In this document: in pieces, positions 21,701 through 31,015 of the stretch
How the letters are laid out: the number at the start of each line of letters is the position of its first letter
Numbering within the stretch: position 1 is the first letter of the stretch
DNA from: Planctomycetota bacterium
GTDB lineage: Bacteria > Planctomycetota > UBA1135 > GCA-002686595
Assembly: GCA_023150475.1 (NCBI GenBank)
Contig: JAKLKU010000004.1
Location: 62,001-126,000 of the forward strand
Direction of reading: 5' to 3'
DNA length: 64,000 nucleotides
Program-made: the position numbers and the translations under genes
The notes under the pieces: generated by a model
What the model was told of the DNA's origin: nothing
The model's database searches: none
The model's input: the letters and a program-made list of their open reading frames with translations, nothing else

Positions 21701-22421
21701 CACGTCGCGCTTCAACTTGCCGCGGCTGCTCCTGCTCGACATCGACGGCAGCGTGGTGTGGGAAGGCGATCCGGGGTTCGCGATGGCGGATCCGTACAAG
21801 CCGGGCGTCGAGTCGTTCCTCGACGCACCGCTCGCGGACCTCGTCGAGCGCCGCAAGCTCACCGAGTACCGCGCGTGGCTCGCGGATCAGCCGAAGATCG
21901 CGCCGCTGCTGCACGACGGACGTTTTCTCGAAGCGCTGCCGCTGCTGCGCGCGGCGGCAGCGTTCGACGCGCGCGTCTCGCCGGAGGTCGCGGCCGCACA
22001 GAACGCGCTCGAGCTCGTCGGCGGCGCGTTCGACGCGCTGTCGTCGACCGCACCGACCTTCCAACGCGATGAAGTCGAGCCGGCGTTCACGGTCCTGCTC
22101 GAGTGGAACGCGGCGCTCGGCAAGACGCTCGACAAGAAGGAACTCGCCGAGTTCAAAGGGCTCTCCGAGTCGAAGTCCGCGAAGGGCTGGTCGGGCCTCG
22201 CGGGAGCGATCGATGGCTACCGCAAGAAGTTCAAGAAGACGCCCGATCCGGCCGTCACCGCCGAGCTCCTGGCGAAGCTCGAAGGGCTTTCCGGCCGCTT
22301 CGCACGGGAGCTCGTCGCCGAGCTGAAGGCGGCTCCGGACCAGGCCGCGATCGAGCGGCTGCTCGACGAGGCACCGCGCCGGCCCGCGCTCTGGCTGGCA
22401 CGCGACTTCTTCCGCTGGTAG
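18756..22421 (+). CDS. exported gluzincin-like peptidase fused to LamG-like and thioredoxin-like domains
   Basis: The 1,221-residue protein starts with a signal-like segment (MKLAWIWLPLCLALAP). TPR-like helices cover residues 25-170. A gluzincin peptidase region follows with HEAAH at about residue 305 and the downstream WLNEGLASFFEG, whose Glu is the expected third zinc ligand. Another helical repeat region runs to about 640. Residues 655-850 resemble the concanavalin-like DUF1080 fold (NEKDLTGWSAV, GDFSMEAEVKAERGRINF, WFKLRIDVSGSRVDTWFDG). Residues 900-1015 resemble a thioredoxin fold without the CxxC pair (LLVLWSIDQNEIIPIDAWL, LPRLLLLDIDGSVVWEGDPG). Zinc peptidase activity is predicted; the substrate is unknown. 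Confidence 0.8.
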   Translation: MKLAWIWLPLCLALAPREETSGFQNAVRGAESALARQDVDGARRWIERALERDPKSVKAWELRARAAELAADRDEQVYSLHRALGLMIAQKAPRSEQDAVRGKLLGLDPTAPQLLDLSKTFLAKLGPIAQQYEKDKRPHSAIRVHKAMLALDPELESSRAAIERLAAAPDPSLAEDAKPKDLLADVSKEWIREHDEKHSTWDSRSELVRENYTTKTDAGYECMVRAAEAMEQMNAFYRVFFQYGTEEDGRDVSRIELVIFKNRDEYLKLGSGPPADWSGGQFTGGSVETYVGAGGFQEMVGTLFHEAAHQFVSLATNSAGWLNEGLASFFEGCRILPNGTVLMNEPADHRLFPLVERMKNGWMASASDGIDPKDPNVEPKTAPSFRIVLENEYGWGPPWYAPTWGVVYFLYNYQDPVDGRYVYRTAFREFVDASGGKMGKTAISTFEEIVLAKPKPPIKGFKRPADAKDVALPQTVDELNEVWRSWLVELTDERTGKLEKRRPYLDWARAALLEKDGVTAQEHFEKGLVATPNDVVLLKEFATFLAGEKNTDRATKLMLRGLQLLENAPKPDAKAIAEADRLLDKWDPKRASLDRVHKELTAAAKNLVARYEADGLPMMVMDVAWRLGTQHDIPELFDAYRRALETSKRSLQLWELAYNEKDLTGWSAVGDTGFRADGAELVGKFGEYAADQYDFQILTLDRITGGDFSMEAEVKAERGRINFCGLVFGRKGASNFHALMLFPGGEKKKEGVADTGFVDLATSYGSGTFKTWRHSPVATALEEGATATARWFKLRIDVSGSRVDTWFDGEFLSTQEFPSLDVVRGSFGLIVGRGETRYRNVRFMARDPRDPASAIERDVRMEELKKSGKAINGSYLGMVPPFPHVERWIGPERKAWNEAGPVPQLLVLWSIDQNEIIPIDAWLRDLAESTKSHGLSIVSIASPNDAPKLDDYLKAHPFPGSVGVDLRPVGTFGLGETNDLYFTSRFNLPRLLLLDIDGSVVWEGDPGFAMADPYKPGVESFLDAPLADLVERRKLTEYRAWLADQPKIAPLLHDGRFLEALPLLRAAAAFDARVSPEVAAAQNALELVGGAFDALSSTAPTFQRDEVEPAFTVLLEWNAALGKTLDKKELAEFKGLSESKSAKGWSGLAGAIDGYRKKFKKTPDPAVTAELLAKLEGLSGRFARELVAELKAAPDQAAIERLLDEAPRRPALWLARDFFRW

Positions 22422-22422
22422 C

Positions 22423-22441
22423 CGGGCGAGCGGCCCGCCCG
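22423..22441 (+). terminator. stem-loop after the peptidase fusion gene
   Basis: CGGGCG (22423-22428) pairs with CGCCCG (22436-22441) immediately after the stop codon. There is no T-tract. Confidence 0.4.
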
Positions 22442-22606
22442 ACGCCCCCCTGAAATACCCAGTACGGCCGCCACGACGGAACCGAGGGACGAGAAGATTC
22501 GTCCACCGTCTTCGGCGCTTCGTCGGCGCGACCGCCGTGCATCCCGCGGTCGTGGCACAATGAAGTGGAAGAGTCGATTCCCCACGTTCCTTCTCATTCG
22601 GACACC

Positions 22607-25087
22607 ATGAAACAGCTTCGTACCCAAGCGGCGGCAGCGTTCTGCGTCGCCCTATTGCCCGCGGCCTTCGCCCAGGACGTGCAGGTCGTTCCGGCGCCGC
22701 AGACGCGCGCGCTCGACGCCGAGGGCGAGCCCCTCGGCACCGTCTCCGGCGAACAGCTCGGCCCGGACGCGGTCGCACCCGGCGTCATCGAGGACATGAG
22801 CATCGTGCTCGAGCGCGAACGTGCGCTCGCGAACCAACCCCAAATCACTTCGAAGGCGCGCAACGGCGCGCAAGGCATCTGGATGCTGCCGTCGCGGCGC
22901 TTCGCCGAGGCGACGCACTCGGGCTCGCGCTACGCGTTCAACAAGTGGGGCGACACGCGGATGGGCATCGGCTTCGGCCGCGCCACCGACGTCGAAGGCG
23001 CCTGGTTCATCGGCCACGGCGATTCGCAGGCGTGGTCGTCCGGCGTGCAGATCGTCGGCTTCTTGGCCGGCGTCGAAGTCGCGCGCACGGATTGGTTCAC
23101 CGACATCGACGCGACACCCGACTACTTCGCGATGAACTTGAAGGGCGTCGATCGCATCGAAGTGCTCGCGAAGACGGCCGTCGAAGGCGGCGGTTGGTAC
23201 GGCCTCGACGACCTCGCGCTCACGGTCGACGGCGCCCGGCGCGTGATCGACTTCGAAGACGTGGACTTCAGCACGAAGCTCACGGGCTCGAGCTACGCGG
23301 GCCTCGTCTGGGAAACCGGCAGCGGCGACTTCGCGTCGCAAGCGGGCACGGTGTTCGTGCACCCGCCGGTCTCGCAGAAGCTCCCGAACGGCGGCGAGAG
23401 CCAAGTGCCCGACGACGGCGTCATGAAGCTCGCCGGCCTCGGCACCAACCCGACGCTCGGCCAGAGCTTCGTCGGTCCGCGTCTCGGCGACAACGGCGCG
23501 AACGCGATTCCGCCGGACACGGTCGGCGCGGTCGGCCCGAACCACTTCCTCGCGTCCGTGAACTCGAACTTGTCGGCGTACGTGCGTTCGACGGGCACGC
23601 GCGTGCTCAACGTCTCGCTCACGAGCTTCTTCGGCGCCGGCGTCGGTGACCCGCGCGTGCAGTACGACCAGCACCACGGTCGCTGGATCGTCATCGCGTC
23701 GAACTTCTCGAACCGCGTGTACTTCGCGTACTCGCTGAGCAACGACCCCACCGGCTTGTGGTTCAAGACCAACGTCAACGTCTCGCAGGGCTCGGACGCC
23801 GGCAAGTGGCCGGATTACCCGACGCTCGGCTACGACACGAACGGCGTGTACTTCTCGGCGTACATGGTGCCGAGCGGCATGAGCATCTTCGCCGTCGACA
23901 AGGCGCCGTTGCTCGGCGGCACGCCGGCGATGGGCACGGTGACGGCCTTCCGCAACCTCCCGTACGAAGGCGCGATCCAACCGTGCGCGACGTACGGCGC
24001 GCCGAGCGGCGAGTACTTCGTCTCGCGTCCGGGCAGCACGACGTTGCGCATCCGCCGCGTCAACCCGCCGATGACGGTCCCGACGCTGACGAACCTAGGC
24101 ACGGTCAGCGTCGCGGCGAACAGCTCGCCGCCGAACGCGCCCGCGCTCGGCAGCACGACCAACCTCGACACGCTCGAAGGTCGGTTGATGAACTCGGTCT
24201 ACCGGAACGGCTCGATCTGGACGACGCACTGCATCGCGGTCTCCGGCCGCGCGGCCGTGCGCTTCTACCAGCTCAACCCGTCGACGATGACGAGCCAGCA
24301 GACCGGAACGGTCAGCGACGCGTCGTTGCACTACTACATGCCTTCGATCGCAGTGAACTCGGGCGGCGACTGCACGCTCGGCTTCAGCGGCTCGAACTCG
24401 TCGCAGTGGGTCGGCACGTACATGTGCGGCCGCGTCGCGAGCGATCCGGCCGGCGAGACGGGCGTGCCGTTCCTCGTGAAGGCCGGTGAAGGCGCCTACA
24501 ACAACGTCGACGGCAACGGCACGAACCGCTGGGGCGACTACAGCCTGACCAGCATCGACCCGTTGGACGACACCAACACGTGGACGATCCAGGAGTACGC
24601 GCGCACCAACAACAACTGGGGCACGTGGATCGCGGAAGGCAAGTTCAACACTTGCCCGCTCCCGACGGTGTACTGCACCGGCAAGGTCAACTCGCAGTTC
24701 TGCTCGCCGGCGATCGGCTCCCTCGGCAGCCCGAGCGCTTCCGATCCGACGCCGTTCAACGTCACGGGCACGCAGTTCCTGAACAACAAGAACGGCCTCC
24801 TGTTCTACGGCACGCAGGCGAACGGCGCCGCGTTCCAAGGCGGCCACCTCTGCGTCAAGCTCCCGATCATCCGCACCTCGGTGCAAGGTTCGGGCGGCAG
24901 CTCGAGCGGCACCGACTGCTCGGGCACGTACTCGTACGACTTCAACGCGCTGATCCAGGGCGGCACCGATCCGAACCTGGTCCCGGGCGCGGACGTCTAC
25001 ACGCAGTACTGGGCGCGTGACCCGGCGGACTTCGCCGGCTTCAACACCAGTCTGTCCGAGGGCTTGAGCTTCAACATCTGCCCGTAA
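22607..25087 (+). CDS. secreted propeller-like protein with shared C-terminal domain
   Basis: ATG 22607 is chosen because a clean signal peptide follows (MKQLRTQAAAAFCVALLPAAFAQ); the frame is open 42 bases further up. The protein has 826 residues. Residues 90-250 form a beta-sandwich-like region (TRMGIGFGRATDVEGAWFIG). Residues 300-690 have repeating segments typical of a sialidase-like propeller (DPRVQYDQHHGRWIVIAS, WPDYPTLGYDTNGVYFSAYM, NRWGDYSLTSIDP). From about residue 690 (24655) it ends in the Cys-containing domain also found in the genes at 2186 and 27015. A strong terminator follows. No catalytic residues are evident. Confidence 0.82.
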   Translation: MKQLRTQAAAAFCVALLPAAFAQDVQVVPAPQTRALDAEGEPLGTVSGEQLGPDAVAPGVIEDMSIVLERERALANQPQITSKARNGAQGIWMLPSRRFAEATHSGSRYAFNKWGDTRMGIGFGRATDVEGAWFIGHGDSQAWSSGVQIVGFLAGVEVARTDWFTDIDATPDYFAMNLKGVDRIEVLAKTAVEGGGWYGLDDLALTVDGARRVIDFEDVDFSTKLTGSSYAGLVWETGSGDFASQAGTVFVHPPVSQKLPNGGESQVPDDGVMKLAGLGTNPTLGQSFVGPRLGDNGANAIPPDTVGAVGPNHFLASVNSNLSAYVRSTGTRVLNVSLTSFFGAGVGDPRVQYDQHHGRWIVIASNFSNRVYFAYSLSNDPTGLWFKTNVNVSQGSDAGKWPDYPTLGYDTNGVYFSAYMVPSGMSIFAVDKAPLLGGTPAMGTVTAFRNLPYEGAIQPCATYGAPSGEYFVSRPGSTTLRIRRVNPPMTVPTLTNLGTVSVAANSSPPNAPALGSTTNLDTLEGRLMNSVYRNGSIWTTHCIAVSGRAAVRFYQLNPSTMTSQQTGTVSDASLHYYMPSIAVNSGGDCTLGFSGSNSSQWVGTYMCGRVASDPAGETGVPFLVKAGEGAYNNVDGNGTNRWGDYSLTSIDPLDDTNTWTIQEYARTNNNWGTWIAEGKFNTCPLPTVYCTGKVNSQFCSPAIGSLGSPSASDPTPFNVTGTQFLNNKNGLLFYGTQANGAAFQGGHLCVKLPIIRTSVQGSGGSSSGTDCSGTYSYDFNALIQGGTDPNLVPGADVYTQYWARDPADFAGFNTSLSEGLSFNICP

Positions 25088-25114
25088 GTCCGCGCGCACG
25101 GAGCAAGCTTGGCG

Positions 25115-25142
25115 GCGAGGAGCGGTTCGAACCGCTCCTCGC
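25115..25142 (+). terminator. strong intrinsic terminator, 28-base perfect palindrome
   Basis: A perfect 28-base inverted repeat begins 27 bases after the stop at 25087. The arms start GCGAGGAGCGG and the apex is TTCGAA. A T-rich TTCCATTT follows. It closes the 22607 transcript. Confidence 0.85.
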
Positions 25143-25198
25143 TTCCATTTCCACGCTGCCTCCGCGCGTCGAGCTGCGAGTACACTCGGATCCCCACC

Positions 25199-26761
25199 GT
25201 GTCGTCCCCCCCTGCTCGCAAACGCGGCGTCGTGAAGAAGCTCGCGATCGTCGCGGTCGTGCTCGTCGTGCTCATCGCGTGCCTCGAAGGTGCGTTCCGC
25301 TGGGTCATCTTCAGCGAGAGCGACTTCGCGAGACGCTGGGGCTACTCGATCCGCCGCGCGTCCATGTACGCCGACCGCTGGAACGAAGACGACTATTGGT
25401 ACCTCGACCAGCTCTTCCGCGGCGAGCCCGGACTGCTACCGCGCCCTTCGTTCGACCCGTGGCTCGGTTGGCGTTCGCACGAGCTCAAGCCCAACGGTTA
25501 CGACCACTTCGCCCGCGAGACGCTCGACGGTCGGCGCCCGATCTTGATGTACGGCGACTCGTTCGCGATGTGCATGACCGAGTCGGAGCAGTGCTGGGAA
25601 GGTCTGATGGAGCAATCGGACCTCGGCAAACAGTACAAGCTCGTCAACTACGGGATGCGCGGCTACGGGATCGATCAGATCAACATCCTGATGCGCAAGA
25701 GCTTGCCGCTCTGGAAGGATCTGAATCCGATCGTGATCGTCGGCATCTATCTCGAAGACGATCTCGATCGCGCGTGGCTCAAGTTCCGCGGCTGGCCGAA
25801 ACCGTACTTCCGTCTCCAAGACAATCAACTCAAGCTCCAGACTGGCAAGCTCGAGTATTTCGACGAGAACGCACTCGCCGCATACGAAACCGACATCAGC
25901 AGTTACCTCGGCCGGTTCGTGATGTTCCATCCGGCGTTCCCGTCGAAACTGCGCGATCGGTTGCTCGGCAAACAGAACCTGAAGACCGACATCCAGAACC
26001 TGTCGATCGCGATCCTCGATTCGATGTCGGGCTATCTGAAGCAGCAGGAACTGCAGTACTTCTTCGTGCTCTTCCACGGCGAGAAAGAGGTCGGCGAGCT
26101 CAAACCGAAGACTTGGCACGAGCCTGCGTGCATCGATTCGTTCACGCGGCTCGGCTCGGACTGGGTCTCGTCGCGTCGAGTGATCCAGCGCGATTGGCTC
26201 GACACCGGGCGTTCACTGGACGACTACTTCGGCCATCAAGGCTACTTGATCGGACACTACAGCCCTCTCGGCCAGCGCGTCGTCTTCCGCGCCATCACCG
26301 ACGGGCTCGCAGGCAAGTTCGAGCGCGAGTACATGCGCTGCGGCTGTCAACCGGACGGCTTCTACGCGCTGCCCGACCAGGCGCAATCCCAGTTCCTCTT
26401 CGCGTCGTCTGCGCCGTGCCAACGGTTCGGCTTCGACCACGCCGTCGGCGTCAAGCTCGCGGCCGGAACGGTCAAACTCGTTTGGGTCCTCGATGGACGC
26501 TGCGCGACGTTCCACGCGAAGCTCGTGCTGCCCGAGGCTCCGCGCGCGGAAGGGGCGCCGCCGAGCGAGCCGCGCACCGTCAAAGTGACGGTGAAGAACG
26601 GCAACAACGTCCTCCAAGAAATGACCGTCGTCGGCGGCGCGGAACCCGTGCCGCTCGAAGTCCGCGTCGGACGCGGCCCGCGTTTCGAAGTGATGGTCCA
26701 GGTCCCGGACGGAACGAAGGACGACGGTCGCCTGCTCCTCGGCGACGTCGAGTTCCGCTGA
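25199..26761 (+). CDS. membrane-anchored SGNH-like hydrolase
   Basis: The GTG at 25199 gives 520 residues with an N-terminal membrane helix (LAIVAVVLVVLIACLEGAF). It lies after the terminator, whereas longer versions would start inside it. ILMYGDSFAM carries a GDS block with Ser121 as likely nucleophile. YGMRGYGIDQINI matches the Gly block. GHYSPLGQ near residue 353 supplies the late His of an SGNH/AlgX-like catalytic pattern. Such enzymes act on acyl or acetyl esters, often of surface polysaccharides. The last 130 residues form a separate beta domain (VKVTVKNGNNVLQEMTVVGG). The ester substrate is unknown. Confidence 0.75.
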   Translation: MSSPPARKRGVVKKLAIVAVVLVVLIACLEGAFRWVIFSESDFARRWGYSIRRASMYADRWNEDDYWYLDQLFRGEPGLLPRPSFDPWLGWRSHELKPNGYDHFARETLDGRRPILMYGDSFAMCMTESEQCWEGLMEQSDLGKQYKLVNYGMRGYGIDQINILMRKSLPLWKDLNPIVIVGIYLEDDLDRAWLKFRGWPKPYFRLQDNQLKLQTGKLEYFDENALAAYETDISSYLGRFVMFHPAFPSKLRDRLLGKQNLKTDIQNLSIAILDSMSGYLKQQELQYFFVLFHGEKEVGELKPKTWHEPACIDSFTRLGSDWVSSRRVIQRDWLDTGRSLDDYFGHQGYLIGHYSPLGQRVVFRAITDGLAGKFEREYMRCGCQPDGFYALPDQAQSQFLFASSAPCQRFGFDHAVGVKLAAGTVKLVWVLDGRCATFHAKLVLPEAPRAEGAPPSEPRTVKVTVKNGNNVLQEMTVVGGAEPVPLEVRVGRGPRFEVMVQVPDGTKDDGRLLLGDVEFR

Positions 26762-27014
26762 GCGACTGGCGTCCGAGCTTCGCGCACCGGAGCCGACGGA
26801 CCGCGCGGGCCCGGCGTGCACCGGAGTGCACCGGCGCAGCTCGGCGACGAGCCGAGGCCGCGCGCCGGACGCGGGCGGCGGATGCACCCATGCGCGTCGC
26901 CTCGAACTCGCGCGGCTCCGCGACCGGACGCCGCCGAACCGAGCGAGCGGAGTTAGAGTCAACGGCGCATCGTCCGTTCACGTCGTCCCTGCGCTCGAGT
27001 TCGAGGAGCCCGCC

Positions 27015-29855
27015 ATGCGTCCCCACATCGTCGCCGTCCGTCCGCTCCTGACCTGCTCCGCGGTCACGCTGCTTGCGAGCGCCGTGTGCGCACAGTCGCT
27101 CGAGCTACCGCGGCTCGCCCCGGTTTCGAACGAAGGCGATCCGACCGAGCTCGTCCTCGACGGCGAGCACGTGCGCCAAGTCGTCGCAGGCCGCGTCGTC
27201 TCGACGACGCCGGTCAGCCAGGCCGTTTCGCCCGGTGCGTCCGCCGGCGCGACGGCGGCCGCGGCGTGTGGCACGCTCGCGGAGACGTTCCTCACCAACG
27301 CGATCGACGCGGAAGGCGACACGCCGACCGCGATCGCGTTCACGCCGGACGCGACGAAGATCGTGGTCGCGCACCGCACGACGAAGAGCCTGACGGTGCT
27401 CGACGCCGTGACGCGCGTCGTGCTCCAGACGATTCCGCTCTCCGGCTCGCCGAACGACCTCGCGATCAGCGCGGACGGCACCCGCGCGCTCACGGCGAAC
27501 ATCTGGGAGGACACGGCGTCGCTCGTCGACCTGAACGCGGGCGTCGAGCTCGCGTCGGTCGCCGTCGGCGCGCAACCGATGTTCGCACGCTTCACGCCGA
27601 GCGGCGCGAAGGCCGTGATCGGCAACGCAGTCGATCAAAGTGTCTCGGTGATCGACGTCGCGGCCGCGAGCGAGCTCTTCCGCATCCCGGGAGCCGGCTT
27701 CCAGAGCTTCACGACGATCGCGTTCGAGCCCGGAGTCGTCGTCTCGACCATCAACGGCTTCGTCGTGCCGAGCGAAACGCTCGCGATCCACCCCGACAAC
27801 CTCGCGAACCAGATCGACTACTTCGACCTCTCGGCCGGCACGGTCACGTCGGTCGCGTGCGCCACGGCGCCGCGCGGCATCGCCGTGACGCCGAGCGGCT
27901 CGAAAGCGGTCGTGTCGCACTTCGGCTCCGTGCGCAAACTCTCGGTGATCGACGTCGCCTCGCAGACGATCACGAACGTGTTCAACGCGCCGGTCGACCT
28001 CGACGAAGCGGTCGCGATCAAGAGCGATGGCACCAAAGCCGCGGTCGCGGTGCTCAACGCGACCATGATCGTGGACCTTTCGACGGGCGTGTTCTCGAGC
28101 TCACTCTCGACCGCCGGGGTGAGCCGCCTCCTGCCGACGCCGGACGGGCTCTACGTGCTCGCGGTCGGGTTCAACGGCTCGCTGATCTCGTGGGCGGGTC
28201 CGGCGCTCGTGAAGAACCTGAATGGCGTGGTCAACACCTACGTCGGCGCCGTCGCGCCGTCCGGTCAACGCGCCGCGCTCGCGGCCGCGGCGTTCGGCGA
28301 GAACCTGATCGTCGTCAACACGAACGGCGCCGCCGGTTTCCTCGAAGCGGACGTGCCGAGCGGTGGCACGCCCGAGGCCGACAACGCGCGCGACGTCGAA
28401 GTCTCGGCCGACGGCGCGATCGCGGTCGCCACGAACATCCTGAGCGACACGGTGAGCGTGATCGACCTGGCGTCGGGCAACGTGCTCGCCGTCGTCGCCG
28501 TCGGCGACCGACCCGCGGACGTCGCGATCACGCCGGATCGTTCGAAGGCGGTCGTCGCGAATCTCGACTCGACCTTCGCGTCGGTGATCGACCTCACGAC
28601 GTTCGCCGTGACGCCGGTCGCGATCTCGACGCGCGCGAGCGAAGTCGAGATCTCACCGAACGGGCAATACGCGTACGTCGCGGTCGTCTCGAGCGGCGAC
28701 GGGGTGTGGCGCATCGACTTGAACACGAACACGGTCGCGGGAGGAAAGCTCGCCACCGGCGACATGGGCAGCACGGGCTACTTGTTCAACCAGACGAGCG
28801 GCATGACGCTGAGCCACGACGGCGCCACGCTCGCGGTCTGCGGCTCGTTCACGAACGTCGTCACGTTGATCGACACCGCGACGTGGTCGGTGGTCGCGAA
28901 CGTGCCCGTGACGAGTTTCCCGGTCGACGCGGTCTTCCAAGCCGACGACTCGCGCCTCTTCGTGTCGCTCAAGAACACGAACCGCGTCGTCGCGATCTCG
29001 AATGCCGGTGGCGCCAGTGCCGTGCTGGCGACGTACAACGTCGGCGCGGCGCCCGGCGAGCTCGTCGTCGACGCGGCGGCGACCGAGCTCTACGTCTGCA
29101 ACTTCAACGACAAGAAGCTCGGTGTCGTGGATCTCTCGAGCGGCGTGATGACGCACAACCTCGCGCTGGGCGAGTACCCGCAAGCCCTCGCGATCGCGCC
29201 GTCGGGTTCGTGCGTGTACGCCTCGGCCGGCAACTGGAGCGTGTCGGTGGGACCGGGACCGAAGGTCGTCATCGGCACCTCGGGCTCGGTCTCGGTGATC
29301 GACACGGCGACGCACACGATCGCGCAGGTCGTCGCGACGTCGCTGCCGCCCGCCGCGCTCGCCTTCGAGCCGAACGTCCAGCTCGGCTGCGCCGCGTCGC
29401 CGTTCGGTGACGGCGTTTCGCGCCTCTCGCTGGCGCCCGACGTGACGAGCTACTGCACGTCGAAGACCAACTCGCAAGGCTGCACGCCGCCGATCGGCTG
29501 GACCGGCACGCCGAGCGCGAGCGCAGGCTCGGGCTTCGTCGTCAGCGCGACGCTCGTGCGCTCGAACGTCAACGGGCTCTTCTTCTACTCGACGATCGGC
29601 GCGAACGGCGCGCCGTTCCAAGGCGGACACCTCTGCGTGAAGCCGCCGATCAAGCGCACCGCGGTCGTCAACTCGGGCGGCAGCGGCCCGTGTGGCGGCG
29701 CGTTGAACTACGACTTCAACACGTTCATCGCCGGCGGTTCCAACCCCGCGTTGATCCAAGGCGCCGATTTCTGGGGCCAATGGTGGAGCCGCGATCCGTT
29801 GAGCCCGAGCACGACGAGTCTGACCGACGCGCTCGCCAGCACGATCGGACCGTGA
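27015..29855 (+). CDS. secreted YVTN-type beta-propeller protein with shared C-terminal domain
   Basis: GAGGAG six bases upstream and a signal peptide (VRPLLTCSAVTLLASAVCAQ) support ATG 27015; the product has 946 residues. Two runs of YVTN/YncE-like blades cover residues 85-800, with units such as VIDLASGNVLAVVAVGD followed by RPADVAITPDRSKAVV. Blade counts suggest two seven-bladed propellers. From about residue 812 it ends in the same domain as the proteins at 2186 and 22607 (YCTSKTNSQGC, FQGGHLCVKPP, QWWSRDP). Its stop overlaps the next start as GTGA. It is likely a surface or extracellular binding protein. Confidence 0.85.
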   Translation: MRPHIVAVRPLLTCSAVTLLASAVCAQSLELPRLAPVSNEGDPTELVLDGEHVRQVVAGRVVSTTPVSQAVSPGASAGATAAAACGTLAETFLTNAIDAEGDTPTAIAFTPDATKIVVAHRTTKSLTVLDAVTRVVLQTIPLSGSPNDLAISADGTRALTANIWEDTASLVDLNAGVELASVAVGAQPMFARFTPSGAKAVIGNAVDQSVSVIDVAAASELFRIPGAGFQSFTTIAFEPGVVVSTINGFVVPSETLAIHPDNLANQIDYFDLSAGTVTSVACATAPRGIAVTPSGSKAVVSHFGSVRKLSVIDVASQTITNVFNAPVDLDEAVAIKSDGTKAAVAVLNATMIVDLSTGVFSSSLSTAGVSRLLPTPDGLYVLAVGFNGSLISWAGPALVKNLNGVVNTYVGAVAPSGQRAALAAAAFGENLIVVNTNGAAGFLEADVPSGGTPEADNARDVEVSADGAIAVATNILSDTVSVIDLASGNVLAVVAVGDRPADVAITPDRSKAVVANLDSTFASVIDLTTFAVTPVAISTRASEVEISPNGQYAYVAVVSSGDGVWRIDLNTNTVAGGKLATGDMGSTGYLFNQTSGMTLSHDGATLAVCGSFTNVVTLIDTATWSVVANVPVTSFPVDAVFQADDSRLFVSLKNTNRVVAISNAGGASAVLATYNVGAAPGELVVDAAATELYVCNFNDKKLGVVDLSSGVMTHNLALGEYPQALAIAPSGSCVYASAGNWSVSVGPGPKVVIGTSGSVSVIDTATHTIAQVVATSLPPAALAFEPNVQLGCAASPFGDGVSRLSLAPDVTSYCTSKTNSQGCTPPIGWTGTPSASAGSGFVVSATLVRSNVNGLFFYSTIGANGAPFQGGHLCVKPPIKRTAVVNSGGSGPCGGALNYDFNTFIAGGSNPALIQGADFWGQWWSRDPLSPSTTSLTDALASTIGP

Positions 29856-31015
29856 GCGCTCCCCAACAACGCAATCGACGGCAGTCGACTCGAGCAGCGG
29901 CCACTGCGCGCAAACAGCCGGGCGGGGCCGTCCTCTCGCGCGCAGCGTTGTCGCGGGCGACGCTGGCGCGTCAACTCCTGCTCGAACGCGCGAAGCTCGA
30001 CGCGATCACGGCGATCGAACGGCTCGCTGGCATGCAGGCGCAAGTGCCGAAGCCGCCGTTCGTCGGGCTGTGGACGCGCCTCGAACGGTTCGAGCGTTCG
30101 GACCTGGGCGCCGGGTTCGCGAAGAAGCGTGTGGTGCGCGTCACGGCGATGCGCGCGACGCTGCATCTGCTCTCGACGCGCGACTACCTCGCGTTGCGGG
30201 GCCCGCTGCAACCCGGGCTCACCGCCGGTATGCGGTCGATCCTGCGCGATCGCGCCGCAGAGCTCGACATCGACGCGCTGTGCTCGTTCGCGCGCAAGTT
30301 CTTCGATGCCGAACCGCGGCCGTTCGATGCATTGCGTGACGAGCTCGCGGCGCAGTTCCCGAAGCTCGACGAACGCGCCGCCGCGTACGCCGTGCGCACG
30401 CACCTGCCGCTCGTGCAGGTGCCGACCGACGACCCGTGGAGCTTCCCGGCCGCGGCGGACTTCGCGACCGCGAAGTCGTGGCTCGGCACGGAACCGAAGA
30501 CCGCGAGCGATGCGCGCGAGCTCGTCCGGCGCTACCTCGCGGCGTTCGGACCCGCGTCGGTGACCGACGCGCAGGTCTGGTCGGGGCTCGCGGGCCTTCG
30601 CGAGACGTTCGAGGCGCTGCGCGGCGAGTTGATCGTTTTCCGCGACGAACGTGGACGCGAACTCTTCGACCTGCCGGACGCACCGCGCCCGGACCCGGAG
30701 ACGCCGGCGCCTGCGCGCTTCCTGCCGGAATTCGACAACCTCGTGCTCGCACACGACGACCGTTCGCGCGTGATGGACGACGCCGTGCGAGGGAAAGTCG
30801 TCACGAAGAACCTGCGGGTGCTCGCGACGTTCCTGCTCGACGGCCGGGTCGCAGGCACGTGGGACGTCGAACGCAAGAAGCGCGACGCGACGCTCACGCT
30901 CGCACCGTTCGCCAAACTCGCGAAGGCGGAACGCGAGGCGCTCGCCGCCGAGGGCGAGCGCCTGCTCGAATTCCTCGAGCCCGACGCGGAGAAGCGGATC
31001 GTGCGTTTCGGCTGA
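29852..31015 (+). CDS. winged-helix DNA-binding protein of the AlkZ-like (HTH_42) family
   Basis: The GTG at 29852 overlaps the previous stop by four bases, so translation is coupled to an exported propeller gene. The 387-residue protein shows the family layout: an N-terminal LARQLLLERAKLDAITAIERLAGMQAQ helix pair, RATLHLLSTRDYLALR, a central AFGPASVTDAQVWSGL winged helix, and LLPEFDNLVLAHDDRSRV-like C-terminal motifs (here FLPEFDNLVL). Relatives include glycosylases that unhook DNA crosslinks, while many members are uncharacterised. The gene meets the macroglobulin-like gene tail to tail. DNA repair is a family-based inference. Confidence 0.8.
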   Translation: MSAPQQRNRRQSTRAAATARKQPGGAVLSRAALSRATLARQLLLERAKLDAITAIERLAGMQAQVPKPPFVGLWTRLERFERSDLGAGFAKKRVVRVTAMRATLHLLSTRDYLALRGPLQPGLTAGMRSILRDRAAELDIDALCSFARKFFDAEPRPFDALRDELAAQFPKLDERAAAYAVRTHLPLVQVPTDDPWSFPAAADFATAKSWLGTEPKTASDARELVRRYLAAFGPASVTDAQVWSGLAGLRETFEALRGELIVFRDERGRELFDLPDAPRPDPETPAPARFLPEFDNLVLAHDDRSRVMDDAVRGKVVTKNLRVLATFLLDGRVAGTWDVERKKRDATLTLAPFAKLAKAEREALAAEGERLLEFLEPDAEKRIVRFG

